Shown one piece after another: positions 26,101 through 34,221 of a stretch of DNA of 64,000 nucleotides. A program made the position numbers and the translations under genes. This stretch comes from Bombilactobacillus bombi (lineage in GTDB: Bacteria; Bacillota; Bacilli; Lactobacillales; Lactobacillaceae), in the NCBI RefSeq assembly GCF_013607485.1, contig NZ_SCHP01000002.1, positions 45,459-109,458 on the forward strand. The letters run 5' to 3'. Positions within the stretch are counted from its first letter, which is position 1, and every line of letters starts with the position of its first letter. The notes under the pieces are model-generated. The model saw nothing but the letters and a program-made list of their open reading frames with translations. It was not told the origin of the DNA and ran no database searches.

Positions 26101-26311
26101 CTGCAAAGTCCGAACGTAAACTCTCTGGCTTGCGGTCTTCGCTAATTCCTTCTCCGTATAAGGCAAAAGTCATTGCGTCAAAGATAGTCGTCTTGCCACA
26201 ACCAGTCCGACCAGAAATCAAAAATACATTTGCTCCCTGTAACTGCGTAAAATCGAGAGTTTGATGTTCATAAGGCCCAAAATTTTGCATGGTTAACTTC
26301 AAAGGTTGCAT
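23177..26311 (-). CDS. sbcC: Exonuclease subunit SbcC (SMC-like ATPase)
   Basis: 1044 aa, a normal size for SbcC/Rad50. Walker A is GRTGCGKTT (34-42). Long Gln-rich coiled coils flank a zinc hook CPVC near residue 520. The C-terminal ABC signature HTLSGGESFIAALSLALALG is followed by Walker B IDTLFIDEGFGSLDQDS. With SbcD it forms the ATP-dependent nuclease that opens hairpins and trims blocked DNA ends. Its ATG overlaps the sbcD stop (TAATG). The very high glutamine content of the coiled coil is common in lactobacilli. Confidence 0.95.
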   Translation of the reverse strand: MQPLKLTMQNFGPYEHQTLDFTQLQGANVFLISGRTGCGKTTIFDAMTFALYGEGISEDRKPESLRSDFAAPSAPTQIDFEFTHQGLTYRVSRQPKQTLTKKRGNGLKVYESTGKLAIFRDDQKIDEITKLKDINLKIRDVLQLSRQQFVQIVLLPQGDFRRFLMADSKDKEGVLRQIFKTNLFARWSNVLNEQLKQQKQAYQGYTDAVTREFAKVTWQEQPADLEQLTNHQKIELLQCQQEQAHQTLQQLDASQQLLEQQTQQAQSQLSEAQKLQQRQEDLATKQQKLAKLQAQSSHINSQQTLISQLKWAQHYQGDYQQLQKLEKQIAHTKEQLPQLATKLTDLQHQQAELAAQKQTLAQASDQQTQRLDEKAVLTSQRLAFAQVEDLKQQTTTALHKANQAQAAFAKLQEKQSDLQTQEQELTQAVKQLPTVLAQLNDSQQLHNKLQQFNQQVKQLQQTAAANQDLKTNIDQTQQQLQQAQQAAEQAQADYQQLHNHWLENQIANLVAQLTPGSACPVCGSLDHPQPAEVADIPVVTKKQLQQAEKLSRQKAAAQSQLDSIIKERQQQLSHSNNQYQVDLAQLLQTLQAEKLIATDQTDLMAVADTVQELLDQQNQEQKQLQQQQKDLEAKNHQVEKIQQQLQSLKIQLQDAQQQLQTAQQHQQQLQTQLQDAQHNLPAGYADLQALDVHLQQLEKQITTYQTQVNTNEQQLQQNQHQLTKAQTQQAQIQADLKQKQQEYQQSQAQLTAVILAKLQTQSWQPFVELLEQLPHLDPLEAQVQTYQQQLTQVQAQISELQKIIGNRSPGDIQEQTQKVATLQQDLQAARERYHDWRDQMNLNDDHLQTILTNWQHLANQQADINELELLVDTVNGRGDNKLGLERYVLRSQLVEILQVANEHLQQLSSGRYFLILHKEMGTFQKNTGLEIDVYDDNVGQTRSVHTLSGGESFIAALSLALALGEVIQNESGGIKIDTLFIDEGFGSLDQDSLATALTALQNIESSSRMIGIISHVSMLQERIPYQIQVTARGQGKSQAHIVVP

Positions 26312-27441
26312 TATTGCTCCTCCTTATTGGCAATTTTTAAAGCAGCAGCAGCCCACTGGCGTTGTTGGTCAGTTAGTTCTTCTTGTGCTACTTGTTCATA
26401 AAAGTCAGCCAGCAATTCTAGAGGATCTTTATGCCGTAATTGCTGCCCATTTTCACCCTGATAAGCAAACTGTGCTTCAAAACCCTCTGCGCGGGTTAAA
26501 GAAATTAAATTCGGATAAAGTTGGCGCAGCTGGGTTAAAACATTGGGAATTGGTTTTTTGTCGGTCAAAGTAACCCCAATATAATCATCTTGTTTTTGAG
26601 CTTGATAAAATTGTGGGTTAGTTAATTCGGCAAAACTAGCCGTGATTTGCTGCACATCTCTTAGGGGTGTAAGAGGATGAAAAGTACGCGTTAAGGTTTC
26701 AGTATCAATAATATAGACACCTTTATTTTGTTTAGCCTCAGATAAAGAAAATTTCACTGGTGAGCCGGAATAACAAGCATTTTGCGCCTGTAATGCGTCT
26801 TTGCCGTGCAAATGGCCTAAAGCTACATAATCAAAATCAGCTAATAAATCCAAGGGTACCGCCGCTAAACCGCCTACCGTTAACTGGGTTTCAGAGTCTG
26901 TTTGCAAACTGCCACTAACAAAGAAGTGGGCAACCAAAATATGACGTTTTCCAGGAGTAAAGAGGGTTTTCATCTGAGTGATGACAGCGGCCACTGCTTG
27001 GTCTAAATGCTGCAGCGATTCATCATGAAAATATTGTTGGGCTGCAAATGGTTCAAAATACGGCAACAAAAAAATCTGTGTATCGGCTACTTCGATTGGT
27101 GTAAAGGCCTGCTGCAAGTCAGTATATAAATAAAAATTAGTTTGTGGAAACCACGGCGTCCCCGTCGCCAAACGGACACTGCTATCATGATTGCCTGAGA
27201 TTGCATAGATGGGCAATTTATCAGTTAAATTCAATTGCTGCAACATCTGGTTCAGTTGCCTAACAGCTGCTTCGGCAGGCGCACTGCGATCATATAAATC
27301 CCCAGCTATGATAAGCCCGTCTACTTGTTCTTGCTGTGCAATACTTTCAATTTGTTCAAAGGCCTGCTGTTGTTCCGCTGTTAGGTCAAAGCCATGCAGC
27401 CGCCGGCCGATATGCCAATCGGCGGTGTGTAATAGTCGCAT
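26311..27441 (-). CDS. sbcD: Exonuclease subunit SbcD (Mre11-type nuclease)
   Basis: 376 aa from ATG 27441 (MRLLHTADWHIGRRL), with GAGGA upstream; an upstream in-frame start at 27462 would add seven residues before the conserved first strand. Metallophosphoesterase motifs are HTADWHIGR, AGDLYDR, SGNHDS, LVAHFF and LGHLHG. It is the nuclease subunit of the SbcCD complex and is translationally coupled to sbcC. Confidence 0.95.
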   Translation of the reverse strand: MRLLHTADWHIGRRLHGFDLTAEQQQAFEQIESIAQQEQVDGLIIAGDLYDRSAPAEAAVRQLNQMLQQLNLTDKLPIYAISGNHDSSVRLATGTPWFPQTNFYLYTDLQQAFTPIEVADTQIFLLPYFEPFAAQQYFHDESLQHLDQAVAAVITQMKTLFTPGKRHILVAHFFVSGSLQTDSETQLTVGGLAAVPLDLLADFDYVALGHLHGKDALQAQNACYSGSPVKFSLSEAKQNKGVYIIDTETLTRTFHPLTPLRDVQQITASFAELTNPQFYQAQKQDDYIGVTLTDKKPIPNVLTQLRQLYPNLISLTRAEGFEAQFAYQGENGQQLRHKDPLELLADFYEQVAQEELTDQQRQWAAAALKIANKEEQ

Positions 27442-27466
27442 AATTATCCTCACTTTTCTCACTTAG

Positions 27467-27502
27467 TAAAAAAGCCAAACTGTCCTCCGCCAGTTTGGCT
27501 TA
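27467..27502 (-). terminator. Terminator of the type I R-M operon
   Basis: The minus strand has AGCCAAACTG, loop, CAGTTTGGCT with a T-run. It lies between the hsdR stop and the sbcD start. Confidence 0.85.
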
Positions 27503-27525
27503 ACACCAGTTATTTAATCAATTTC

Positions 27526-30500
27526 TTAATTATGTTGTATTAATGGTTGTATCTTATCAAAATAGTATTTAACCACTTCATGGCGTACTTGCTTTTTCCA
27601 CTGTAAGAGATGAGTTAAGTCATTTGTGGGATAAGCCGCTTTAAACTTTTGAAAAGCTCCCTTGCTCACTAACTTATTCATACCCTTTTGTTGGCTAATA
27701 TCAGCATCAGGATCATAATGAGTCATAACAAAACGCAAATCATCATAATCAACTTGATAACGCTGCGCAAATTCTTGCATAATCTGCTGACTTTCTTGGT
27801 CAATTAAGGATTCCAATACTTGATCCATTTGTTGATCAGTATAATCTTGCGGATTTTGTTGAACTTTGCGCCACAAAGACCTAATAATATCGGCTAATGG
27901 CTGATTAGTCTGTGCTAAATCGTCAATATAAGTGTCAATTTTTTCTTGACTAGTTGTATCCATAGGAAACAATTCTTGTTCATTGTGTTCGGGAATATAA
28001 GCCTGAATCAGCGCCATAATATAACGCTCATCGACTTCCTTCGTATGAAAAGACTCCAATTCATATTCGTCATCAATGACAATATCACTGTCATCTGGAT
28101 CATCAGAATTATTTTGATGTAACTGTTCCACCACATTTTCATATGTGCCGCGTAAAGCTGCCAAAACATCAGGATCAATATCATCAATTTGAACTCGTTC
28201 TTCAGGTTCTAGCTGATCTTGATGATCAAGTTCATCATAAGTTTGAATAGCTGTTAAACTCTTATCATATTCTTGAAAGTCCTTAACAAACTGCTTTTGT
28301 TCAGTGACTGGAGCCTTTAAAAGTTGGGTCAAATCATCTTTTTGGCGTAAATATTTATCTAAGTGTTGACGGACTTTTTTAAATCTGCGCCGCGATGTCG
28401 CCCAATCTGGAGCCATAATCGTCGCAGTACCACCATTAGAATATAAGCGCAAAGCATCATCAATAGCCGTGCTATAAGTTTCCGGATATTGGAAGGTTAC
28501 AATCTGTCCCCAAGTCTTACCCGCATCAAAAATACGATTAGTCCGTGAAAAAGCCTGAATTAAATTCTGTGGGTTGAGTGGTGGCCGATCCAAATATAAG
28601 GCAGCCAGATTAGGCGAGTCAAAACCCGTTAACAGCCGATCAACCACAATCACCAAATCTAATTGCGCACCTGGCTGTTGGTAAAGCCGTTTCTTACGTG
28701 CCAAGCGGTCATTAACATTACGATTATATGCATCTAATTCACTCATAGTAAAATTAGTGCCAAACATCTGATTATAATCCTTAAGCGATTGCTTCATCTG
28801 TTCTTGATTAGCTTCTGATTCGGTATCATTTTGCGAAATAGAATAGGTAATTGCAATCCGTGGAAAATCAGGTGCTACTTTTAAAATCCGCTGAGATACA
28901 CCGCCCGCAGCAATGACTTGACGGAATAAGGTGTAATACTTTTGCGCTTGCTTAATTGAAGAGGTAGTAAAAATTCCCGAATATCGGTGCCCGTTTATGA
29001 GTCCTTGCTTGCGGTAAGCTAAAGCCAACACCTGTTCTACTACTGAACGCATGTGGGGATCTTGCAGATAAATACTGTCCATCTTCTCTGTATTGGCCTC
29101 GTCACTTTCAGACTGATATGCGCTGCCTTGATTATCAATTTTAAAGCCTAACACCGCCTGATCTCGAATAGCATCTTCAATCGTATACTTATGCAGGACA
29201 GGACCATACAACTGTTCAGTTGTGCGAGCTTCTTGGCCGTTTTCTTTACGAGCATTTTCTGAAAATATTGGTGTACCAGTAAAGCCATACCATAAAGGCG
29301 GATGCACAAAGAACTTATCTAACTCACGCTTTTGCGCTGGTGTCACCGCCCGATGACATTCATCTACAATAAAAGCCAAATGTAATTGCCTTAAAGAAGC
29401 ATATTTTTGAGAGCTGGCCGAATCATCGTCAATCCGTTTAAATATTGCCTGCAACTTTTGGCGCGTAGTCACGACGACATTACGATCCCCGTCACCTAAT
29501 TGTTCAGCTAAGTCGTAACTATTATTCGTCTCATTGACATTAATAGTATCGTTATTCGCGTAAGCTTGAAAGGCTGCTGTGGTCTGCATGTCTAAGTCCT
29601 TGCGGTCAATTAAGAAGATTGTCTTTTGCAAGGATGGAATTTGTAAGAGATTACGAGCCACCTTATATGAGGTTAAAGTTTTACCTGAACCGGTCGTATG
29701 CCAGACAAAACCTGATTGACCTTGACGCGAGGCTTCAAAAATTGCCTGAATGGCATGAATCTGGTAGGGACGTAAGAGAATAATCTTCTTGGCTTCACTA
29801 TCTAAAACTGTATAATCAGCAATCATTTTATGCGCCGCGGGAATATTCAATACGGCCTGTGCAAAATCAAGATAATTATCAACTAAGCTATTATCTTGAT
29901 TGACCCATGAGGTCAAAAATTGCGCATTGAGGTGTGGACCCGCGGAGATATAGCGGGTGCTCGTGCCGTTAGTAACTACTAACATCTGGACAAAACAGTA
30001 CAGGTCGGTAAATTTACCCTCATCGATATACTTTTGCAGCTGATGGAAGGCTTTCATATAGGGTTGTTGCGGCGTCTTTAACTCAATTTGGATCAACGGC
30101 AAACCATTAATGAGAAGTGTCACATCGAAACGCCGGTCTTGGTCAATTGCTAGAGTTCTGGGTACTTGGACTTGATGTGCAATTTCATAAACCGAAGAAC
30201 CACCAGTGATATTAGTATTATCAAGAATTAATAAGTCTGCGTCGGGCAAATTAGAATCATCCCTTTGAAGATGAAAACGCACCTGCCGATTAGCTCCCAT
30301 TAAAAACTGCGCGGCCCGATAAAAGCTCGGCTGTACTAATTGAGTGCGAATCGTGGCTTGTTCATTAGCAGTTAAAGGAGCATCAGCTAATTGATCTTGA
30401 TTATTAGCTGTTAAAATTTTGAAAAAATTATCCCATAACTGCGGCACCGTTTTAAGGTCTTCACGCCGCACCCATTGATTAACCCCTTGGGTCAAGCGGT

Positions 30501-30534
30501 CAATCAGTTTCTCTTCCATCGCTGCTTCTTCCAT
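27526..30534 (-). CDS. hsdR: Type I restriction enzyme R subunit
   Basis: 1002-aa motor/nuclease subunit. The N-terminal PD-(D/E)xK nuclease has RRFDVTLLINGLPLIQIELK near residues 135-155. The SF2 helicase has WHTTGSGKTLTSYKVA (motif I), FIVDECHRAV (DExH box), GFTGTPIF (motif III) and QAFSRTNRIF (motif VI). It translocates DNA and cleaves unmodified foreign DNA. The AAGGAG ribosome site supports the start at 30534. It is last in the S'-M-S-R operon and appears intact. Confidence 0.95.
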   Translation of the reverse strand: MEEAAMEEKLIDRLTQGVNQWVRREDLKTVPQLWDNFFKILTANNQDQLADAPLTANEQATIRTQLVQPSFYRAAQFLMGANRQVRFHLQRDDSNLPDADLLILDNTNITGGSSVYEIAHQVQVPRTLAIDQDRRFDVTLLINGLPLIQIELKTPQQPYMKAFHQLQKYIDEGKFTDLYCFVQMLVVTNGTSTRYISAGPHLNAQFLTSWVNQDNSLVDNYLDFAQAVLNIPAAHKMIADYTVLDSEAKKIILLRPYQIHAIQAIFEASRQGQSGFVWHTTGSGKTLTSYKVARNLLQIPSLQKTIFLIDRKDLDMQTTAAFQAYANNDTINVNETNNSYDLAEQLGDGDRNVVVTTRQKLQAIFKRIDDDSASSQKYASLRQLHLAFIVDECHRAVTPAQKRELDKFFVHPPLWYGFTGTPIFSENARKENGQEARTTEQLYGPVLHKYTIEDAIRDQAVLGFKIDNQGSAYQSESDEANTEKMDSIYLQDPHMRSVVEQVLALAYRKQGLINGHRYSGIFTTSSIKQAQKYYTLFRQVIAAGGVSQRILKVAPDFPRIAITYSISQNDTESEANQEQMKQSLKDYNQMFGTNFTMSELDAYNRNVNDRLARKKRLYQQPGAQLDLVIVVDRLLTGFDSPNLAALYLDRPPLNPQNLIQAFSRTNRIFDAGKTWGQIVTFQYPETYSTAIDDALRLYSNGGTATIMAPDWATSRRRFKKVRQHLDKYLRQKDDLTQLLKAPVTEQKQFVKDFQEYDKSLTAIQTYDELDHQDQLEPEERVQIDDIDPDVLAALRGTYENVVEQLHQNNSDDPDDSDIVIDDEYELESFHTKEVDERYIMALIQAYIPEHNEQELFPMDTTSQEKIDTYIDDLAQTNQPLADIIRSLWRKVQQNPQDYTDQQMDQVLESLIDQESQQIMQEFAQRYQVDYDDLRFVMTHYDPDADISQQKGMNKLVSKGAFQKFKAAYPTNDLTHLLQWKKQVRHEVVKYYFDKIQPLIQHN

Positions 30535-30553
30535 ATCTTGCTCCTTTTAAGGT

Positions 30554-31753
30554 TTAGACAAACATGTTTTGTAAGAGGGACTTTTTGAGTAATTTAAGCT
30601 GCTCTAATTGGGAATCATTGGTAGAAATTAGATTATCAATATCTTTCAAGAATGTACCTATTTTTTGTTGTTCAGTTATAGAGCAAATATATATATTCTT
30701 ATTTTCCATATCGGCTTTTGTTACATGTGCCATAGTTGATCCATTAGTAGTACTTAAAAGTTTTGTTTTATCAGCTTTTAATATTTGTAAAGCAAAATCT
30801 ATTTTTAAGAATTTGGATAATTCTATTTTCCATATATGATAATGAAAAATAACTTTTTCCCCATTCCAAACATGGGGTCCAAAAGATGCTGACCACGCAT
30901 ATAATAGATCTCCTTTATTTGCATAATTTTTTTTAGGTAATTCCAAATTAGAATAGTACCAATTTTCATTAGTATAAAAATTACCAACTCTTAAAACAGG
31001 ATATTTGCCATTAAATAATAATTCATTCTGTTTATAAGCTCGTCCATTAACAAAATCGGCTATATCTCCTAATCTTTTCTTTTCCCATTCACCTTCAAAA
31101 CCAGCAAAGCGAATTTCCGGAACTTCTTGGCCGTTATTCACAAACATCTTTTGCAAAAGCGCCTTTTTGAGCAATTTAATTTTGGCAAGCTTTTGCTGTT
31201 GCAGGTCAATGAGTTGATCGATTTTAGAAAATAAAGCGCCTATTTTTTGTTGTTCAACATCTTCAGGAAAAAATAAATAAATTCTCTTCATATCTGTATT
31301 AGATATTTCTAAAAAAGTAGATCCTGATGCTAATCTCAGCGCCTGTTTTTTTATGCTAAATCCATATGAATATACAAAATATGAATTATAGCCCTTATTT
31401 AGTTCAATAGATTGAAAACCCTGGTTGGTAGCTGCTGGCGTTGTTATTATACCCATGTTACCTATACCAGCACGACTAGTAAATAAAATGGTAGATAATG
31501 GAGGATGAAGCTTCGCAGCACTTTTTTTTAAGCCTAATTCTGTGATTTTTTTTTCGCTATTATTTAAATAAGACTTATTTTTTAATTCTGTAGGAGAATA
31601 CCAATTAATATTTCCATCATCCCAATATTCCTTAATTGATGTATCAGGTGTTCCACCACCCACAATTTTTGATACTTCTCCTAATTTTTTCTCTTCCCAT
31701 GCACCTTCAAAGCCCTGAAAACGTAACTTGGGTACTAACTTTTTTTCAGTCAT
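30554..31753 (-). CDS. hsdS: Type I restriction enzyme specificity subunit
   Basis: 399 aa, a standard two-domain HsdS. Target-recognition domain 1 follows PKLRFQGFEGAWEEKKLGEV. Its spacer helix ends QQKIGALFSKIDQLIDLQQQ and KKALLQKMFV. Domain 2 starts with the repeat PEIRFAGFEGEWEKKRLGDI and ends QQKIGTFLKDIDNLIS and KKSLLQNMFV. These internal repeats are natural recombination points for swapping specificity. It lies between hsdM and hsdR. Confidence 0.93.
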   Translation of the reverse strand: MTEKKLVPKLRFQGFEGAWEEKKLGEVSKIVGGGTPDTSIKEYWDDGNINWYSPTELKNKSYLNNSEKKITELGLKKSAAKLHPPLSTILFTSRAGIGNMGIITTPAATNQGFQSIELNKGYNSYFVYSYGFSIKKQALRLASGSTFLEISNTDMKRIYLFFPEDVEQQKIGALFSKIDQLIDLQQQKLAKIKLLKKALLQKMFVNNGQEVPEIRFAGFEGEWEKKRLGDIADFVNGRAYKQNELLFNGKYPVLRVGNFYTNENWYYSNLELPKKNYANKGDLLYAWSASFGPHVWNGEKVIFHYHIWKIELSKFLKIDFALQILKADKTKLLSTTNGSTMAHVTKADMENKNIYICSITEQQKIGTFLKDIDNLISTNDSQLEQLKLLKKSLLQNMFV

Positions 31754-31783
31754 CTTTTTTAGTCCTATCTATATTTAATTTAA

Positions 31784-33361
31784 TCATTTTAAGACCTTCT
31801 TTAACGCGTCAAGAGTTTTCTGAGCTTCCGGGGTCGTCGCCACTAGATCGGCCATCATGTCATTGATTTGGGCGGTGAGTTGGGCTTCTTGTTTTTTGAT
31901 ATCTTGCATTTCACTCAACAATTTATCCACATCAACGGGTGGTTCTGCTTCAAAGGTATCAACATAACGCGGAATATTTAAATTAAAGTCATTTTTTTGA
32001 ATTTCCTCAAAGGTCGCTAAGTGCGCATACTTATCCACATCTTGCCGCTTTTCATAGGTATCGAGAATTTTTAAAACATCTTCTTCGCGCAAAACATTTT
32101 GAGTTTTAACCTTTTCAAAATCCTTCGATGCATCGATAAAGAAGACATTCCGGTCTTGCTTATCCTTTTTTAAGACTACAATAGTGGTAGGAATTCCTGT
32201 ACTATAAAAAAGATTTGCTGGTAAGCCAATGACCGCATCAATTGAGCCATTCTCAAGTAATTTTTGGCGAATTTTACCCTCAGAACCGCCACGGAATAAA
32301 ATTCCATGCGGCAAGACAATTGCCATTGTGCCACTGTGTTTAAGATGATAATATCCATGCAATAAGAAAGCATAATCTGCTTTAGACTTCGGCGGCAAAA
32401 CGCCATAAGCGGCAAAGCGAGGATCTTCTAAAAACCCTTCATTAGCCGACCACTTTAAAGAATAGGGTGGATTCATTACTACGGCATCAAAATTGGCAAC
32501 TTCTTCTGCCGGCCAATCTTCATCTAAAGTATCGCCATTGCGCAAGTATTGATTGGCGAGTTCGACATGGTGCAAAATCATGTTCATCCGGGCCAAATTA
32601 AAAGTTGAAGTATTAATTTCTTGGCCGAAGTACGTAATGCGGTCGTAATTGGCCACATAGTTACGGAAGTTCAATAATAAGGAACCTGAACCCATTGCCG
32701 GGTCATACACAGCCATCCCATTTTGGTAGTTCTTCCCTACTAAAGTCAAACGGGTCAACAATTCTGAAACTTTTTGCGGGGTGTAAAATTCGCCCGCTTT
32801 TTTACCAGATTCAGAAGCAAATTGACTAATTAGATATTCATAAGCATCGCCGAGGCTATCGCTTTCTGTTTTTACCAGTTCCAACTTACCAATAGCTGCG
32901 AGCACTCCGGCAATTGTGTCGGCTTGTTTTTGTGGGCTATTGCCTAAGCGTTTAGAATGCAAGTCATAATCTTCAAACAAGCCCTCAAAAGCTGAATTCC
33001 GACTTTCTAACTTGGTAAACGCATCCCCCAATTGATTCAATTGGAAAGTATGGTCTTGAACTGATTTTAAGATATTGGTATAAGTATCCGCGGGGTCAAT
33101 CCAATAACCGAGGGTATTTTTTAATTCATCTAATAAGTCTTGATCAGTAGCATTTTCTTCATATATAGCCTGTGCTTGCTCCAAAGTTATATTAGAATCA
33201 TCTTCCAAAAGCTCCGCCACTTCATACAAGAGGCTATCGGATAGATATTTATAAAAGACTGTTCCTAATAGATAATTCTTATACTGGCTGGCGTCCATTT
33301 TGGAACGCAAGACGTCTGCGGCACTAAAAAGTCCATTTTCTAGATTAGTTGTTTCACTCAT
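31784..33361 (-). CDS. hsdM: Type I DNA methyltransferase M subunit
   Basis: 525-aa N6-adenine methyltransferase. An N-terminal HsdM helical domain precedes the catalytic domain, which has SAM-binding motif I DPAMGSGSLLLNF (about 220-232) and catalytic motif IV MNPPYSLKW (about 296-304). A C-terminal coiled coil (VDKLLSEMQDIKKQEAQLTA) probably contacts HsdS. It lies 15 nt after the half-size S gene. All motifs are intact. Confidence 0.95.
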   Translation of the reverse strand: MSETTNLENGLFSAADVLRSKMDASQYKNYLLGTVFYKYLSDSLLYEVAELLEDDSNITLEQAQAIYEENATDQDLLDELKNTLGYWIDPADTYTNILKSVQDHTFQLNQLGDAFTKLESRNSAFEGLFEDYDLHSKRLGNSPQKQADTIAGVLAAIGKLELVKTESDSLGDAYEYLISQFASESGKKAGEFYTPQKVSELLTRLTLVGKNYQNGMAVYDPAMGSGSLLLNFRNYVANYDRITYFGQEINTSTFNLARMNMILHHVELANQYLRNGDTLDEDWPAEEVANFDAVVMNPPYSLKWSANEGFLEDPRFAAYGVLPPKSKADYAFLLHGYYHLKHSGTMAIVLPHGILFRGGSEGKIRQKLLENGSIDAVIGLPANLFYSTGIPTTIVVLKKDKQDRNVFFIDASKDFEKVKTQNVLREEDVLKILDTYEKRQDVDKYAHLATFEEIQKNDFNLNIPRYVDTFEAEPPVDVDKLLSEMQDIKKQEAQLTAQINDMMADLVATTPEAQKTLDALKKVLK

Positions 33362-33376
33362 GTTTATTTTCCTCCA

Positions 33377-33922
33377 TTAATTACTTTGTTTTAAAAGGGT
33401 TAAAATTGCTTGGTTATATTTTTGGTTGTACTCACGTTGTAGGCGATTTTGTACAAGCAAAATTCGGTAAAGGTTACCAATTTTTTTTTGCACATTGATC
33501 GCAGGTAAATCAAGATCTAAATTTTTAATGCTGGAAGCTGTTACCCGCCGTAAAACTGTTCCTTCCATAGTACTATATAGTTGTCTTTTAACACTTTCGG
33601 ATTCATTAAGAACATAGCAGAGATACCAAGGATCAACCTCTTGGGGATCTAGCCCTAACCGCATAATATGTTGCGGCATGATTTTCCCATCTGATTGTGG
33701 TGAAATTATAGTAGCTTGATTTGTCATAGTATTAATAATTAAACTTCCAGCGCTGGTAATAGCCTTGTTACTGGCGGGTTTTTGTGGCCCCTGATACCCT
33801 TGATAGAGATCAAATTCAATATCATCATTGGTATAAGTAGTCAAGTTATTGAATTCTTTTTTATTTTTGAGTTCAATACTATTCAGCCCGGACGTAATAT
33901 GAGCTATTTGTTTAAGTTTCAT
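33377..33922 (-). CDS. Half-size HsdS-like protein (single TRD), first gene of the R-M operon
   Basis: 181 aa. One target-recognition-type domain opens MKLKQIAHITSGLNSIELKN, in the way HsdS TRDs do. It ends in a single spacer helix, IKNLDLDLPAINVQKKIGNL then YRILLVQNRLQREYNQKYNQAIL. That is about half a normal S subunit, and no second half is adjacent. It could act as a half-S that dimerises, as an accessory or anti-S factor, or as a fixed regulator of specificity. Being promoter-proximal, it is made before HsdM. Confidence 0.78.
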   Translation of the reverse strand: MKLKQIAHITSGLNSIELKNKKEFNNLTTYTNDDIEFDLYQGYQGPQKPASNKAITSAGSLIINTMTNQATIISPQSDGKIMPQHIMRLGLDPQEVDPWYLCYVLNESESVKRQLYSTMEGTVLRRVTASSIKNLDLDLPAINVQKKIGNLYRILLVQNRLQREYNQKYNQAILTLLKQSN

Positions 33923-33959
33923 TGGAAACTCCTTTCTTAATATTTCAGCCGATATAAGT

Positions 33960-33988
33960 AATATAATATTTCAATTGAAATATGTCAA
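33960..33988 (-). promoter_or_regulatory. Promoter of the R-M operon
   Basis: The minus strand has TTGACA (33988-33983), a 17-nt spacer and TATATT (33965-33960), 38 nt before the first start codon. Confidence 0.82.
33966..33983. promoter_or_regulatory. Palindromic operator 1 in the R-M promoter spacer
   Basis: A perfect 18-bp palindrome, ATATTTCAA and its complement, exactly fills the spacer between the -35 and -10 boxes. Occupancy would block polymerase. Confidence 0.75.
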
Positions 33989-33997
33989 GACTTTTTT

Positions 33998-34021
33998 AAA
34001 ATATTTCACGTGAAATATTTT
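33998..34021. promoter_or_regulatory. Palindromic operator 2 upstream of the R-M promoter
   Basis: A perfect 24-bp palindrome (AAAATATTTCAC and its complement) shares the TATTTCA half-site with operator 1. The centres are 35 bp apart. No controller (C-protein) gene is seen in the operon. The remaining part of 33923-34221 is AT-rich without a gene. Confidence 0.72.
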
Positions 34022-34101
34022 TTAAAACACAAATTATTTATATAATCGTTTTTTAATATTGTTATTATAGCATTTTCCCCTATTAACACTATGACGATAG
34101 T

Positions 34102-34132
34102 AAAAAAGCCAAGCACATCGCTTGGCTTTTTC
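34102..34132 (-). terminator. Terminator of the sigma/anti-sigma operon
   Basis: AAAAAAGCCAAGC, 5-nt loop, GCTTGGCTTTTT: a symmetrical terminator that can work on both strands. It lies after the anti-sigma stop. Confidence 0.88.
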
Positions 34133-34221
34133 ATGGAATGTTAATTTTATTGTTAGGTTCCGACACATCAGCTATACATATTTAGAAGCAGGAATAATTA
34201 AATGACTTAAATTTTTATTGT

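Noticed and set aside
23177..26311. Gln/CAG-rich tandem repeats in sbcC as a separate repeat element
   Set aside because: The repeats follow the coiled-coil heptads of SbcC and have no regular nucleotide unit.
33998..34021. 24-bp palindrome as part of a CRISPR-like or IS terminal repeat
   Set aside because: Only two related palindromes occur, both positioned precisely on a promoter, and no spacer array or transposase is near.
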